Source of the DNA: Streptomyces venezuelae
GTDB taxonomy: Bacteria > Actinomycetota > Actinomycetes > Streptomycetales > Streptomycetaceae
Direction: 5' to 3'
NCBI RefSeq assembly: GCF_008642315.1
Contig: NZ_CP029192.1
Coordinates: forward strand, 1,488,001 to 1,552,000
Length of the DNA: 64,000 bases
Shown: one piece after another, positions 31,615-41,037 of the stretch
Numbering within the stretch: the stretch's first letter is position 1
How the letters are laid out: each line of letters begins with the position of its first letter
Notes under the pieces: model-generated
The model's database searches: none
What the model saw: only the letters and a program-made list of their open reading frames with translations
What the model was told of the DNA's origin: nothing
Translations under genes and position numbers: made by a program

Positions 31615-32580
31615 GTGACCGAGCCCTCCCCCCTCCCCCGCCAACCCGGCGAACCCGCCCTCAGCACCCTCGGGCTTGCCGCCCCCTCCCCCGATCCCGC
31701 CGACACGTCACCCCACGCCTTCCCCGACGGCGGTACCTGGCGGGTCGAGATCCCCTCGGTCGAGGGGCCGGAAGCGCTCGGCGTCGTGCTCAAGGAGTCC
31801 GCGCGGCTCGACGTGCCGATCCACCGGATCAGTCAGGGCAGCGGCGTCTGGATGCTGTCCGACGCCGAGATCACCGAGATGGTGGAGACGGCCGCCGAGC
31901 GCGACATCGAGCTCTGCCTGTTCACCGGGCCCCGCGGCACCTGGGACACCGGGGCCTCCGTGCGCACCGACTCGCACGGTGCCGGGCTGCGCGCCCGGGG
32001 TCGCGATGCCGTCGCCGGGTGCGTCGAAGACGCCGTGCGCGCCACGGAGTTGGGCGTGAAGTGTCTGCTCGTCGCTGATGAGGGCGTGCTGTGGACGCTG
32101 CACCGGGCCAGGTCCGCCGGGATCATTCCGGGCGGCACGACGCTGAAGGTGTCGGCGCTGATCGGGCCGGTCAATCCGGCCTCGTACGCCGTGTACGAGC
32201 GGCTCGGCGCGGACTCGCTGAACGTGCCGAGTGATCTGACGCCCGCTCACCTCACCGAGATCCGGCGGGTGTCGGCCGCTCCGATGGACCTGTACGTCGA
32301 GGCGCCGGACGACCTCGGCGGCTACGTCCGCATGTACGAGATCGGTGAGCTGATCCGGCGCGGCGCTCCCCTGTATCTGAAGTTCGGGCTCGCGAAGGCG
32401 CCCGGCATCTATCCCTACGGCGCCCACCTGCGCGACATCACCCTCGACACCGCCCGTGAGCGCGTGCGCCGCGGCCGGCTCGCCCTTGACCTCCTCGCCC
32501 GGCACGGTGCCGACACCGGCATGTCGCCGCTCGGCTCCCGACTGCCCGGCGACCTGAACCGCTTCCCCGAAGGGAGCTGA
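31615..32580 (+). CDS. U32-peptidase-like TIM-barrel protein of the sugar operon
   Basis: 321 residues from a GTG at 31615 (AAAGGA 5 nt upstream); an ATG at 31582 falls inside the operator and has no ribosome site. The sequence looks like a TIM barrel of the U32/YhbU type ([40 protein letters not shown]), with regularly spaced beta strands and no signal peptide. The catalytic features of true U32 proteins are not obvious. Lying directly before a ChvE-type transporter it more likely handles a sugar or its acid, for example as an isomerase-like or lyase-like enzyme. Function unproven. Confidence 0.55.
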   Translation: MTEPSPLPRQPGEPALSTLGLAAPSPDPADTSPHAFPDGGTWRVEIPSVEGPEALGVVLKESARLDVPIHRISQGSGVWMLSDAEITEMVETAAERDIELCLFTGPRGTWDTGASVRTDSHGAGLRARGRDAVAGCVEDAVRATELGVKCLLVADEGVLWTLHRARSAGIIPGGTTLKVSALIGPVNPASYAVYERLGADSLNVPSDLTPAHLTEIRRVSAAPMDLYVEAPDDLGGYVRMYEIGELIRRGAPLYLKFGLAKAPGIYPYGAHLRDITLDTARERVRRGRLALDLLARHGADTGMSPLGSRLPGDLNRFPEGS

Positions 32581-32583
32581 CCC

Positions 32584-33702
32584 GTGACCATCCGCAGACG
32601 CACCCGCCTCGCCGCCGCGGTGACCACCGCCGTCCTGCTCGGCACGCTCACCGCGTGCGGCCAGGAGGCCAAGGGCGGCAGCCGGTACAAGCCGGACGCC
32701 GGCAAGGGCGCCACCATCGGCCTCGCCATGCCGACCAAGTCCTCCGAGCGGTGGATAGCCGACGGCGAGAACATGGCGAAGCAGTTCCGGAAGGCCGGTT
32801 ACGAGACCGATCTGCAGTACGGCGACGACAAGGTCGAGAACCAGGTCGCCCAGTTGGAGAACATGATCACCAAGGGGCGGAGTCTCCTGGTGGTCGCCGC
32901 GATCGACGGTTCCGCGCTGACCGACGTCCTCGGCCGGGCGCACGACGCGGGCATCCCCGTGATCTCGTACGACCGGCTCATCCTCGGCACCGAGAACGTC
33001 GACTACTACGCGTCGTTCGACAACGAGCGCGTCGGCCGCCTGGAGGCGCAGTACATCGTCGACAAGCTGAAGCTGGGGAAGCCACAGGACAAGTCCGGCG
33101 ACTCGTACAACATCGAGCTGTTCGCGGGGTCGCCGGACGACAACAACACCAAGTACTTCTGGAGCGGCGCCATGAAGGTGCTGCGGCCGTACTTCGAGAA
33201 CGGCAGACTCACCGTCCGCAGCAAGCAGACGAAGATGAACCAGGCCACCACCCTGCGCTGGGACGGCGGCACCGCGCAGAAGCGCATGGACGACCTGATC
33301 AGCAAGAACTACGGCTCGGCCAAGGTGGACGCGGTCCTCTCGCCGTACGACGGGATCTCGCTCGGGATCATCTCGGCGCTGAAGAGCGCGGGGTACGGCT
33401 CGAAGAGCCGGCCGCTGCCGGTGATCACCGGTCAGGACGCGGAGCTCGCGTCGGTGAAGTCCATCATCCGGGGCGAGCAGACGCAGACGGTGTTCAAGGA
33501 CACCCGCAAGCTGGCCGCGCAGACCGTGGCCATGGGCGACGCCGTCCTGCACGACAGGAAGCCCGAGGTCAACAACACCACGGGCTATCACAACGGCAAG
33601 AAGACCGTGCCGTCCTATCTGCTCGACCCGGTCAGCGTCGACAAGAGCAATACGCAACTGCTCGTCGACGAGGGGTACTTCACTGCGGGACAGCTCAGGT
33701 GA
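32584..33702 (+). CDS. chvE: Sugar-binding lipoprotein, ChvE-type
   Basis: 372 residues, GTG start four bases after the preceding stop. The lipobox L-T-A-C (Cys25) tethers it outside the membrane. The periplasmic-binding-protein type-1 fold is shown by [26 protein letters not shown] and [11 protein letters not shown]. This pattern is that of ChvE/MmsE, the multiple-monosaccharide binding protein for pentoses, galactose and related sugars in Agrobacterium and actinobacteria. It delivers the sugar to the GguA-GguB products. Symbol by family resemblance. Confidence 0.85.
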   Translation: MTIRRRTRLAAAVTTAVLLGTLTACGQEAKGGSRYKPDAGKGATIGLAMPTKSSERWIADGENMAKQFRKAGYETDLQYGDDKVENQVAQLENMITKGRSLLVVAAIDGSALTDVLGRAHDAGIPVISYDRLILGTENVDYYASFDNERVGRLEAQYIVDKLKLGKPQDKSGDSYNIELFAGSPDDNNTKYFWSGAMKVLRPYFENGRLTVRSKQTKMNQATTLRWDGGTAQKRMDDLISKNYGSAKVDAVLSPYDGISLGIISALKSAGYGSKSRPLPVITGQDAELASVKSIIRGEQTQTVFKDTRKLAAQTVAMGDAVLHDRKPEVNNTTGYHNGKKTVPSYLLDPVSVDKSNTQLLVDEGYFTAGQLR

Positions 33703-35258
33703 GCCGCCCGGTCCTGGAGATGCGCGGGATCACCAAGACGTTCCCCGGCGTCAAGGCGCTCTCCGACGTGAATCTGACCGTGCGGGCCGGGGAGATCCAC
33801 GCGATCTGCGGCGAGAACGGCGCGGGCAAGTCGACGCTGATGAAGGTCCTCAGCGGCGTCCACGCGCACGGCAGTTACGACGGCGAGATCCACTTCGAGG
33901 GCGAGCGGACGGCCTTCAAGGACATCCGGGCCAGCGAGCGGCGCGGCATCGTCATCATCCACCAGGAGCTCGCGCTCGTCCCCCAGCTGTCCATCGCCGA
34001 GAACATCTTCCTCGGCAACGAGCAGGGCGGCCGCGGGTTCATCGACTGGCACGGCACGCTGCGCAGGGCGAGCGCGCTGCTGAAGCGGGTGGGTCTCGAC
34101 GAGAAGCCGCAGACGCCGGTCGCCGACATCGGCGTGGGCAAGCAGCAGCTGGTGGAGATCGCGAAGGCGCTGTCCAAGGAGGTGAGGCTGCTGATCCTGG
34201 ACGAGCCGACGGCCGCGCTCAACGACGAGGACAGCGCGAAGCTCCTCGACCTCATCGTGGAACTGCGCGAGCAGGGCATCGCCTGCATCATCATCTCCCA
34301 CAAGCTGAACGAGATCCGGGCCGTCGCGGACTCGGTGACGATCCTGCGCGACGGACGGACCATCGAGACCCTCACGGTCCGCGAACGCCCCGACAGCGAA
34401 CCGCGGTTGTCGGAGGACCGCATCATCCGCGGCATGGTCGGCCGGGACCTCGACCACCGCTTCCCCGACCGCACGCCCTACGAGGGCGAGGACGCGGGCA
34501 CGCTCGCCCTGTCCGTCGACAACTGGACGGTGCGGCACCCGGTAGACCATCAGCGCAAGGTCGTCGACGACGTGTCGCTGACCGTGCGGCGCGGCGAGAT
34601 CGTCGGCATCGCGGGGCTGATGGGCGCGGGCCGCACGGAGCTCGCGATGTCCGTCTTCGGGCGCTCCTACGGCCAGTACGTCGGCGGGACGGTGTCGGTC
34701 GGGGGCCGCGGGGTCGTGACGAAGACGGTGCCCGCCGCGGTCGAGGCCGGCATCGCGTACGTCACGGAGGACCGCAAGCAGTACGGCCTGAACCTCATCG
34801 ACGACATCAACCGCAACATCTCCCTGGCCTCGCTGCCCGGCATGCGGCGCAGGGACGGCTTCGTGGACGGCCACCACGAGCGTTCCGTCGCCGAGCGCTA
34901 CCGGAAGTCGATGAACATCAAGGCACCCACCGTGTTCGAGCAGGTGGGGCGGCTGTCCGGCGGCAACCAGCAGAAGGTCGTGCTCAGCAAGTGGATCCAC
35001 GCCGACCCTGAGGTGCTGATCCTCGACGAGCCGACGCGCGGCATCGACGTCGGCGCGAAGTACGAGATCTACACCGTCATCGACCGGCTCGCCGCGGCCG
35101 GCAAGGCGGTGCTCTTCATCTCCTCCGAGCTGCCCGAGCTGCTCGGGATGTGCGACCGGATCTACACGATGGCCGAGGGCCGGCTGACCGGTGAGGTCGA
35201 CCGCGCGGACGCCACCCAGGAACTCCTGATGCGCCACATGACCAAGAACAGAAGCTGA
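33699..35258 (+). CDS. gguA: Monosaccharide ABC ATPase, GguA/MmsA type
   Basis: 519 residues from a GTG overlapping the ChvE stop (GTGA). Two ABC cassettes in tandem: the first has a full Walker A (G-E-N-G-A-G-K-S-T) and Walker B ([11 protein letters not shown]); in the second, Walker A is degenerate ([10 protein letters not shown]) while signature L-S-G-G-N-Q-Q-K and [10 protein letters not shown] are kept. That asymmetry is normal for the RbsA/XylG/GguA class. It energises uptake of one or more monosaccharides. Confidence 0.92.
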   Translation: MSRPVLEMRGITKTFPGVKALSDVNLTVRAGEIHAICGENGAGKSTLMKVLSGVHAHGSYDGEIHFEGERTAFKDIRASERRGIVIIHQELALVPQLSIAENIFLGNEQGGRGFIDWHGTLRRASALLKRVGLDEKPQTPVADIGVGKQQLVEIAKALSKEVRLLILDEPTAALNDEDSAKLLDLIVELREQGIACIIISHKLNEIRAVADSVTILRDGRTIETLTVRERPDSEPRLSEDRIIRGMVGRDLDHRFPDRTPYEGEDAGTLALSVDNWTVRHPVDHQRKVVDDVSLTVRRGEIVGIAGLMGAGRTELAMSVFGRSYGQYVGGTVSVGGRGVVTKTVPAAVEAGIAYVTEDRKQYGLNLIDDINRNISLASLPGMRRRDGFVDGHHERSVAERYRKSMNIKAPTVFEQVGRLSGGNQQKVVLSKWIHADPEVLILDEPTRGIDVGAKYEIYTVIDRLAAAGKAVLFISSELPELLGMCDRIYTMAEGRLTGEVDRADATQELLMRHMTKNRS

Positions 35259-35268
35259 GGCCTCCGCC

Positions 35269-36498
35269 ATGACGACCACGACCAAGCCCGCGCGCGACAC
35301 GACGTCCGCGCCACCCGCCCGGCCCTCCGTCGGCGAGCTGCTGCTGCGGAGCGTCCGCTCCCACATGCGCCAGTACGGCATGCTCATCGCCCTGGCGTTC
35401 ATCGTCGTCCTCTTCCAGATCTGGTCGGACGGCGTCCTGCTCCTTCCGAGCAACGTCTCCAACCTGATCCAGCAGAACGGGTACATCCTGATCCTGGCCA
35501 TCGGCATGATGATCGTCATCATCGCGGGCCACATCGACCTGTCCGTCGGCTCGCTGGTCGCCTTCGTCGGCGCCATGTCGGCGGTGATGATGGTCAAGCA
35601 CGACATGCCGTGGGTGCTGGCGCTCGTCCTGTCGCTGCTGATCGGCGCGGTCGCGGGTGCCTGGCAGGGCTTCTTCATCGCGTACGTCGGCATCCCGTCG
35701 TTCATCGTGACGCTCGCAGGCATGCTGCTGTTCCGCGGTCTGACCCAGATCGTCCTGGAGGGCCAGTCGCTCTCGCCGTTCCCCGACGGCTTCCAGAACA
35801 TCGCCAAGGGGTTCATCCCGGAGATGGGCCCGTACACGCAGTACCACAACCCGACGCTGGTGATCGGCTTCGCGACGATCGTGTTCGTGGTCTTCCGGGA
35901 GTGGCGCAGCCGCAAGCAGCAGCTGACGTACGACCTGGACGTGACGCCGACGAGCCTGTGGGTGGCCAAGCTGGTGGCGATCACCGCGGCCGTCGTCGCC
36001 TGCACCCTGACCCTCGCGAGCTTCCGCGGTGTGCCCGTGGTGCTGCTCATCATGTGCGGTCTGCTGATCGGTCTCGGCTACGTGATGCGCAACGCGGTGA
36101 TCGGCCGGCACGTGTACGCGCTGGGCGGCAACAAGGCGGCGGCGAAGCTGTCCGGCGTCAAGGACAAGCGCGTCACCTTCCTGATCTTCGTCAACATGGG
36201 CGTGCTGGCGGCGCTCGCGGGCTGTGTCTACGCGGCACGCCTGAACGCGGGCACCCCGCAGGCGGGGCTGAACTTCGAACTGGAGGCGATCGCGGCCTCG
36301 TTCATCGGCGGCGCGTCGATGAGCGGCGGTGTGGGCACGGTGATGGGCGCCGTGATCGGCGGTCTGGTCCTCGGCGTGCTCAACCAGGGCATGTCGCTGG
36401 TCAACATCGGCACGGACTACCAGCAGGTCATCAAGGGTCTGGTGCTGCTCGCGGCGGTCGGTTTCGACGTCTGGAACAAGCGCAAGGTCGGCCGCTGA
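35269..36498 (+). CDS. gguB: Monosaccharide ABC permease, GguB/MmsB type
   Basis: 409 residues. About ten membrane helices; the RbsC/XylH signature G-M-M-I-V-I-I-A-G-H-I-D-L-S-V-G-S (shown in part) and V-Y-A-L-G-G-N-K-A-A-A-K-L-S-G are present, with an extended cytoplasmic insertion (about 200-230) that marks the GguB branch. It completes the importer; two copies are expected to pair with one double-cassette ATPase. The operon U32-like, chvE, gguA, gguB lies downstream of the IclR-type site at 31578. Confidence 0.92.
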   Translation: MTTTTKPARDTTSAPPARPSVGELLLRSVRSHMRQYGMLIALAFIVVLFQIWSDGVLLLPSNVSNLIQQNGYILILAIGMMIVIIAGHIDLSVGSLVAFVGAMSAVMMVKHDMPWVLALVLSLLIGAVAGAWQGFFIAYVGIPSFIVTLAGMLLFRGLTQIVLEGQSLSPFPDGFQNIAKGFIPEMGPYTQYHNPTLVIGFATIVFVVFREWRSRKQQLTYDLDVTPTSLWVAKLVAITAAVVACTLTLASFRGVPVVLLIMCGLLIGLGYVMRNAVIGRHVYALGGNKAAAKLSGVKDKRVTFLIFVNMGVLAALAGCVYAARLNAGTPQAGLNFELEAIAASFIGGASMSGGVGTVMGAVIGGLVLGVLNQGMSLVNIGTDYQQVIKGLVLLAAVGFDVWNKRKVGR

Positions 36499-36547
36499 CC
36501 TCCGCCCCCGGCAGGGGCTCTCCAGCAGGTTCCCCTCTCCTGACATC

Positions 36548-36573
36548 TTGACAACCCGATTGGTCTGGACCAA
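36548..36573 (+). promoter_or_regulatory. Chitinase promoter with a DasR-type (dre) operator
   Basis: TTGACA (36548-36553) is a consensus -35. TTGGTCTGGACCAA (36560-36573) follows, a near-match to the dre consensus TGGTCTAGACCA bound by DasR, the GntR-family repressor of chitin and N-acetylglucosamine genes. It lies between -35 and the weak -10, where repression would be direct. The family role is established; DasR binding to this site is inference. Confidence 0.65.
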
Positions 36574-36640
36574 CGATGCGCACAGCAGCGGTGGCCACCG
36601 TCGTTCACATCCGCTCCTCACCTCTTCCTGGAGGCACCCC

Positions 36641-38377
36641 GTGGACCGTGTACGTCAGGGCAGACCCGGCTTTCGCCGGAGACTCGGCGCGGTGATCGCC
36701 GTCGGTGCGGCGAGCGCACTCGCCGTCACCGCACTCGCCGCGCCCGCGCAGTCGGCGGACGCCACACGGGCCGGCGCCGCGGCGGCGGACGTCAACGTCG
36801 CCAAGAACGCCGGGTTCGAGTCGGACCTGAGCAACTGGACCTGCGCCGCCAACAGCGGTGCCGCCGTCACGTCACCCGTGCACGGCGGCACCAAGGCGCT
36901 GAAGGCCACCCCCTCGGGCCAGAACCACGCCGAGTGCTCCCAGATCGTCAAGGTGAAGCCCAACTCGACGTACAAGCTGAGCAGTTGGGTGCAGGGCGGC
37001 TATGCCTACCTGGGCGCCCGCGGCACCGGCACCACCGACGTGTCGACGTGGACGCCGGGCACCTCGTCCTGGCAGCAGCTCTCCACCAGCTTCACCACCG
37101 GCGCGAACACCACGTCGGTCACCGTGTACACGCACGGCTGGTACGGGCAGAGCGCGTACTACGTCGACGATGTGAGCGTCTTCGGGCCCGACGGGGGCGG
37201 CGGCACCGACCCGGTCGAGATACCGGCCGTGCCGGCCGGTCTCGCGGCGGGCACGACGACGTCCACGTCGGTCGACCTGTCCTGGTCCCCGGTGTCCACG
37301 GCCACCGGCTACACCGTCTACCGGGACGGCACGAAGGTCGCCTCGGTCAGCGGCGCCTCCACCACCGTCACCGGCCTCACCCCCGAGACGACGTACAGCT
37401 TCCAGGTGAGCGCGTCCAACGCGGCCGGTGAGTCGGCCAAGTCGACGGCCGTGACCGCGCGGACCACCAAGGGCGGCGGCGGGGACGGCGGCACGGTGCC
37501 CAAGCACGCGGTGACCGGCTACTGGCAGAACTTCAACAACGGCGCGACCGTGCAGAAGCTGCGCGAGGTGTCCTCGGAGTACGACATCATCGCCGTCTCC
37601 TTCGCCGACGCCACCAGCACACCGGGCCAGATCACCTTCAACCTGGACCCCGCCGTCGGCTACGCCTCCACCGCCGACTTCAAGGCGGACATCGCGGCGA
37701 AGAAGGCCGCGGGCAAGTCCGTGATCCTCTCGGTCGGCGGCGAGAAGGGCACCATCTCCGTCAACAGCGACGCCTCCGCGACCGCCTTCGCGAACAGCGC
37801 GTACGCGCTGATGCAGGAGTACGGCTTCAGCGGCGTCGACATCGACCTGGAGAACGGCCTCAACCCCACCTACATGTCGAAGGCCCTGCGCCAGCTCTCG
37901 GCGAAGGCGGGCCCGAAGATGGTCCTGACGATGGCGCCGCAGACCATCGACATGCAGTCCACGTCCGGCGGCTACTTCCAGACGGCGCTGAACGTGAAGG
38001 ACATCCTCACCGTCGTCAACATGCAGTACTACAACAGCGGTTCGATGCTCGGCTGCGACGGCAAGGTCTACAGCCAGGGCAGCGTGGACTTCCTGACCGC
38101 GCTCGCCTGCATCCAGCTGGAGGGCGGCCTCGACGCGTCGCAGGTCGGGATCGGCGTCCCGGCGTCACCGCGCGGCGCGGGCAGCGGATACGTCTCCCCG
38201 ACGATCGTGAACAACGCCCTCGACTGCCTCACCCGAGGCACCGGCTGCGGCTCGTTCAAGCCGTCGAAGACGTACCCGGCCCTGCGCGGCGCCATGACGT
38301 GGTCGACGAACTGGGACGCCACGGCGGGCAACGCGTGGTCGAACGCGGTCGGCCCGAAGGTGCACGGCCTGCCGTAG
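36641..38377 (+). CDS. Secreted GH18 chitinase with CBM and FnIII domains
   Basis: 578 residues from a GTG with GGAGG 6 nt upstream. Signal peptide 1-39 (F-R-R-R-L-G-A-V-I-A, Ala-rich, A-Q-S-A). A carbohydrate-binding module (about 51-185; N-A-G-F-E-S-D-L-S-N-W-T-C) is followed by a Gly-rich linker, one fibronectin-III domain (about 190-275) and the GH18 barrel (about 285-578; V-T-G-Y-W-Q-N-F-N-N-G). The catalytic loop reads S397-G-V-D400-I-D402-L-E404: the acid Glu and two Asp are present, but the first Asp of DxxDxDxE is Ser. It hydrolyses chitin outside the cell; regulation by DasR is suggested by the promoter. Confidence 0.9.
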   Translation: MDRVRQGRPGFRRRLGAVIAVGAASALAVTALAAPAQSADATRAGAAAADVNVAKNAGFESDLSNWTCAANSGAAVTSPVHGGTKALKATPSGQNHAECSQIVKVKPNSTYKLSSWVQGGYAYLGARGTGTTDVSTWTPGTSSWQQLSTSFTTGANTTSVTVYTHGWYGQSAYYVDDVSVFGPDGGGGTDPVEIPAVPAGLAAGTTTSTSVDLSWSPVSTATGYTVYRDGTKVASVSGASTTVTGLTPETTYSFQVSASNAAGESAKSTAVTARTTKGGGGDGGTVPKHAVTGYWQNFNNGATVQKLREVSSEYDIIAVSFADATSTPGQITFNLDPAVGYASTADFKADIAAKKAAGKSVILSVGGEKGTISVNSDASATAFANSAYALMQEYGFSGVDIDLENGLNPTYMSKALRQLSAKAGPKMVLTMAPQTIDMQSTSGGYFQTALNVKDILTVVNMQYYNSGSMLGCDGKVYSQGSVDFLTALACIQLEGGLDASQVGIGVPASPRGAGSGYVSPTIVNNALDCLTRGTGCGSFKPSKTYPALRGAMTWSTNWDATAGNAWSNAVGPKVHGLP

Positions 38378-38445
38378 CGAACGACGGCCGACGGACATCC
38401 TCCTCCCCCCCGGGGGGTGAGAGCGGGCACCCCCTCGCTCGCTCC

Positions 38446-38555
38446 CCCTGAGGGCCTCGCGCACGGGCGTCTTGGAGACCCCGAACTCACCGGTGAGCTC
38501 CGTCTAGACCAGTGGCCTCCCCGGGCTCGACTCGCCGCTGAGGATGCGGGCGACG
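38446..38555 (-). pseudogene. Relic of a GntR-family regulator DNA-binding domain
   Basis: One frame on the minus strand reads V-A-R-I-L-S-G-E-S-S-P-G-R-P-L-V, TAG, T-E-L-T-G-E-F-G-V-S-K-T-P-V-R-E-A-L-R. This is the N-terminal wing and recognition helix of a GntR regulator (compare I-L-S-G-E-L-x-P-G..L-V-E-T-E-L), with Glu changed to a stop at 38516-38514. Similarity fades after the recognition helix into a GC-rich tract (CCCCCCC-GGGGGG at 38405-38417). The effector domain is gone. On one side it runs into the GAF relic, on the other into the chitinase 3' end. Confidence 0.65.
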
Positions 38556-39040
38556 CGGCAGGCCGATGGTGGCCGCGTCGGCGAACGCCTGGGCCATGAC
38601 GAGGTCGTCGGCGGGCAGCGGGCTGTCGGTGGCGCGCAGGAGCAGCATGCTGCCGAGCGTGTCCTCGCGCAGCCGCATGGGGACGGCACTCGCGTACGTG
38701 TGACCGGCCTCGCGGGCCAGGGCGGTGCAGTCCTGCCACTCCGCGGGGGCGGTGGCGAGGTTGCCGGGGCTGACGGTGCTCGCGGTGCGGTAGGCCTCCA
38801 GGGCCGGGCCTTCGCCGAGAGCGAGTTCGAGGACCGCGGCCAGGGTGGGGCTGGGGTCGCACGGGGCGGGGCTGTACAGCTCCGGTCCCGGGAAGGCCAG
38901 CAGGACGGCGACGTCGGCGACCGCGAAGATGTCGCGGCAGCGAGCGGTCAGCTGCCGCAGGAAGTCGATGACATCGAAGTCCGCGACGAGGGTGCCGGCG
39001 AGTTCGACGAAGGTTTCGGCGATCTTCTTTCTCGGCTCAT
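38487..39040 (-). pseudogene. GAF-domain regulator relic (GAF-ANTAR type), truncated
   Basis: The frame F-V-E-L-A-G-T-L-V-A-D-F-D-V-I-D-F-L-R-Q-L-T to A-Q-A-F-A-D-A-A-T-I-G-L is a complete GAF domain of the Streptomyces GAF-ANTAR family. The ANTAR RNA-binding domain that should follow is missing; the frame instead runs out of frame through the GntR relic and stops at 38487. At the 5' end the well-placed ATG (39040, AAGG upstream) is out of frame with the GAF domain by one base; the only in-frame starts are GTGs further up. Two lesions make a decayed gene likely. The stretch 39041-39187 holds no other gene. Confidence 0.6.
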
Positions 39041-39187
39041 GACGCCTTGGCTCCTCGGTGCGCACCGCACAGCCCACTCACGGTGCCGACCTTCGTCAGG
39101 CGTACCGGCTCCGGAACACAGCCACGTTCCGTATTCGGCGACTACTCCCTATGGCCCCTGTGAGGGAACGCCCGTAAGGAAGTCCGG

Positions 39188-39928
39188 TTACGCCCGGGCC
39201 GGGTGGCGGTTTTTCAGGTGGTACACGCCGAACGCCTTGCGGATGACGGGCTGGGCGACGTTGCGGACCGGAACGCCGCCGGTGGTCATGCCGTGTTCGG
39301 TGCCCGCGTGTGCGTGGCCGTGGACGGCCAGGTCCGCACCCGCCGCGTCGACCGCCTCCGCGAGCAGATAGCTGCCGAGGAACGGGTAGATCTCCAGGGG
39401 CTCCCCCGCGAGGGTGTCCGGCACGGGCGCGAAGTGCGTCAGCGCCACTCTCGTACCGCATCCCTGCTCGGCGAGGTCTTCGAGGGAGGCGCGCAGACCG
39501 TCCGCGCAGCGGCGGGTGTAGCGGATGAACTCCTTCATCAGGGGCTCCCCGAACTCGCTGCCGCTGCGGCCGACGAAGCCGCCGCCGAACCCCTTGGTGC
39601 CCGCGATGCCCACACGCGCCCCGTCGACCTCGACGACCGTGCCCTCCCCTTCGAGGACCCGGACGCCCGCCTCGCGCAGGACAGCGGTGACCGCTTCGGG
39701 CTGTTCGTCGTGGTGGTCGTGGTTGCCGAGCACGGCGACGACGGGCACGGGCAGACCGGTCACCTCCCGCGCGACCACCTCAGCCTCCTCCGGCGTGCCG
39801 TGGCGGGTGAGGTCCCCGGCCAGCAGCAGCAGGTCCGCGCAGTCGGGCAGTGTCTCGAAAGCGGGCCGGAGCACGCCCTGGCTGTCGAGGCCCATGTGGA
39901 TGTCCCCCACGGCTGCGATGCGGATCAT
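39188..39928 (-). CDS. Calcineurin-like metallophosphoesterase
   Basis: 246 residues; the ATG overlaps the BON gene stop (ATGA). All five family motifs are present: G-D-I-H-M-G, L-A-G-D-L-T, G-N-H-D-H-H, L-T-H-F-A-P and V-H-G-H-A-H-A. These bind two divalent metals and hydrolyse phosphomono- or diesters, nucleotides included. Cytoplasmic. As the last gene of a nucleotidyltransferase-BON-phosphoesterase operon it may counter whatever the first product adds; that is inference only. Confidence 0.88.
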   Translation of the reverse strand: MIRIAAVGDIHMGLDSQGVLRPAFETLPDCADLLLLAGDLTRHGTPEEAEVVAREVTGLPVPVVAVLGNHDHHDEQPEAVTAVLREAGVRVLEGEGTVVEVDGARVGIAGTKGFGGGFVGRSGSEFGEPLMKEFIRYTRRCADGLRASLEDLAEQGCGTRVALTHFAPVPDTLAGEPLEIYPFLGSYLLAEAVDAAGADLAVHGHAHAGTEHGMTTGGVPVRNVAQPVIRKAFGVYHLKNRHPARA

Positions 39929-40179
39929 GCCAGTTCCTCCGGGTGGTCCGGGGCCGCGGATTCGGCGACCACGACGTCGAAGTGGACCGTCTCGCCGTCC
40001 AGTTCCTCGTTCACGGTGCGCAGCAGCTCGTCGCGGCAGTGGGTGGTGGGCACGGTTCCGACGACCGCCACGGACGATCCGCGGGGCTCGACGCGGATGC
40101 CGAGCTCGCCCAGTTCCTCCGCGGCGAGCCGCTCCTTCAGATGGGCGATGCGGTACTCGACGTGGGCCGGGTCGTTCAT
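39925..40179 (-). CDS. Small BON-domain protein
   Basis: 84 residues, overlapped at both ends by ATGA junctions. A helix (V-E-Y-R-I-A-H-L-K-E-R-L) followed by beta strands (I-R-V-E-P-R-G-S-S-V-A-V-V-G-T-V and H-F-D-V-V-V) fits a single BON domain. BON domains usually bind phospholipid and occur outside the cytoplasm; this copy has no signal peptide, so it may act as an adaptor between its partners. Confidence 0.65.
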   Translation of the reverse strand: MNDPAHVEYRIAHLKERLAAEELGELGIRVEPRGSSVAVVGTVPTTHCRDELLRTVNEELDGETVHFDVVVAESAAPDHPEELA

Positions 40180-40880
40180 CCGTCTCCTCCTCGCGGTGCG
40201 ATGACTTCCAGACGTTCGAGCAGGTAGAGGAAGGCCGCCGGCATCGGTGCGTCACCGAACGCGTCGCGCAGCGACTCCCAGTCGACCCTCTCGCGCAGCA
40301 GCCGGGCGATCGGCAGCACGGCGCCGAAGTCGCAGTGGTGCTCGGAGAAGGCGGCGAGCAGTGCCCGTACGAGGTCCGTGGGGGCGAGGACCGGCATCTG
40401 CACGGAGTCCACCGGCAGCTGCACGGCACGGCCGAGCAGCTCCGAGGTGACCGGCTCGCCGCCCAGGACGAAGATGAGGTCGATGTCCTGGCCGAGGCAC
40501 TTGGCCTTGAGCAGCCAGTCCTCGGGCGGCGCGTACACCGTCAGGCCGGCCTCCTCCAGGGTCGCCGCGACCGCTTCGGCGTTCTCGGGCCTGACGCAGA
40601 AGTCGGCGTCGTGCTGGAGGTTGCCGGTCCCGCCGTGCGCGTACACGGCGACGCTGCCGGCGAGGGCGAAGTCGTGCCCGCCTCTCTTGAGGAGGGCACC
40701 GACCTGTTTGGCGGCCTCCAGGATGGCCTGATTGAGGTCCGGCGGGAGATCGTCCGCGGGCAGGTCGTGGTGCGCCGCGGGCAGGTCGCGGTGCGGGGAG
40801 CCGCCCGCGTACGGTGCCTGCGCGCCCTGCGCGTCGGGGGCGGTGCCCTGTCGGGTGAGGTCTTCTGCGTTCGGCGTCAC
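40176..40880 (-). CDS. Nucleotidyltransferase-fold protein (MNT/DUF6036-like)
   Basis: 234 residues from a GTG at 40880 (GGAG upstream). The nucleotidyltransferase fold is marked by F-A-L-A-G-S-V-A-V-Y-A-H-G (the G-S helix), then D-A-D-F-C-V with the paired acidic residues, and later D-I-D-L-I-F. The first 45 residues are Asp/His/Pro-rich and disordered. Members of this superfamily add nucleotides to proteins or RNA; many are toxin or antitoxin parts. No HEPN partner is adjacent, so a classical MNT-HEPN pair is unlikely. Function unknown. Confidence 0.7.
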   Translation of the reverse strand: MTPNAEDLTRQGTAPDAQGAQAPYAGGSPHRDLPAAHHDLPADDLPPDLNQAILEAAKQVGALLKRGGHDFALAGSVAVYAHGGTGNLQHDADFCVRPENAEAVAATLEEAGLTVYAPPEDWLLKAKCLGQDIDLIFVLGGEPVTSELLGRAVQLPVDSVQMPVLAPTDLVRALLAAFSEHHCDFGAVLPIARLLRERVDWESLRDAFGDAPMPAAFLYLLERLEVIAPRGGDG

Positions 40881-41037
40881 CTGCTGCTCCGTTTCCGGAC
40901 ACCGGCGTCCGCACCCGCACGGAACGTGCGGATCGTGCGAGTCGGCGATGTCCGACGATCCCTGCTCCAGGCAGCTCCGGTACCCGGGCCGCCGGGTTCG
41001 ACACGGGCCGGTTGCGGCCCGGGCCCGCGGGTCGGTC

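Noticed and set aside
38399..38420. Poly-C/poly-G tract as the chitinase terminator
   Set aside because: The palindrome CCCCCCGGGGGG has no loop and would form only a short stem; it fits better as part of the deletion scar.
40176..40880. MNT-HEPN toxin-antitoxin pair
   Set aside because: Neither neighbour is HEPN-like; they are BON and metallophosphoesterase proteins.
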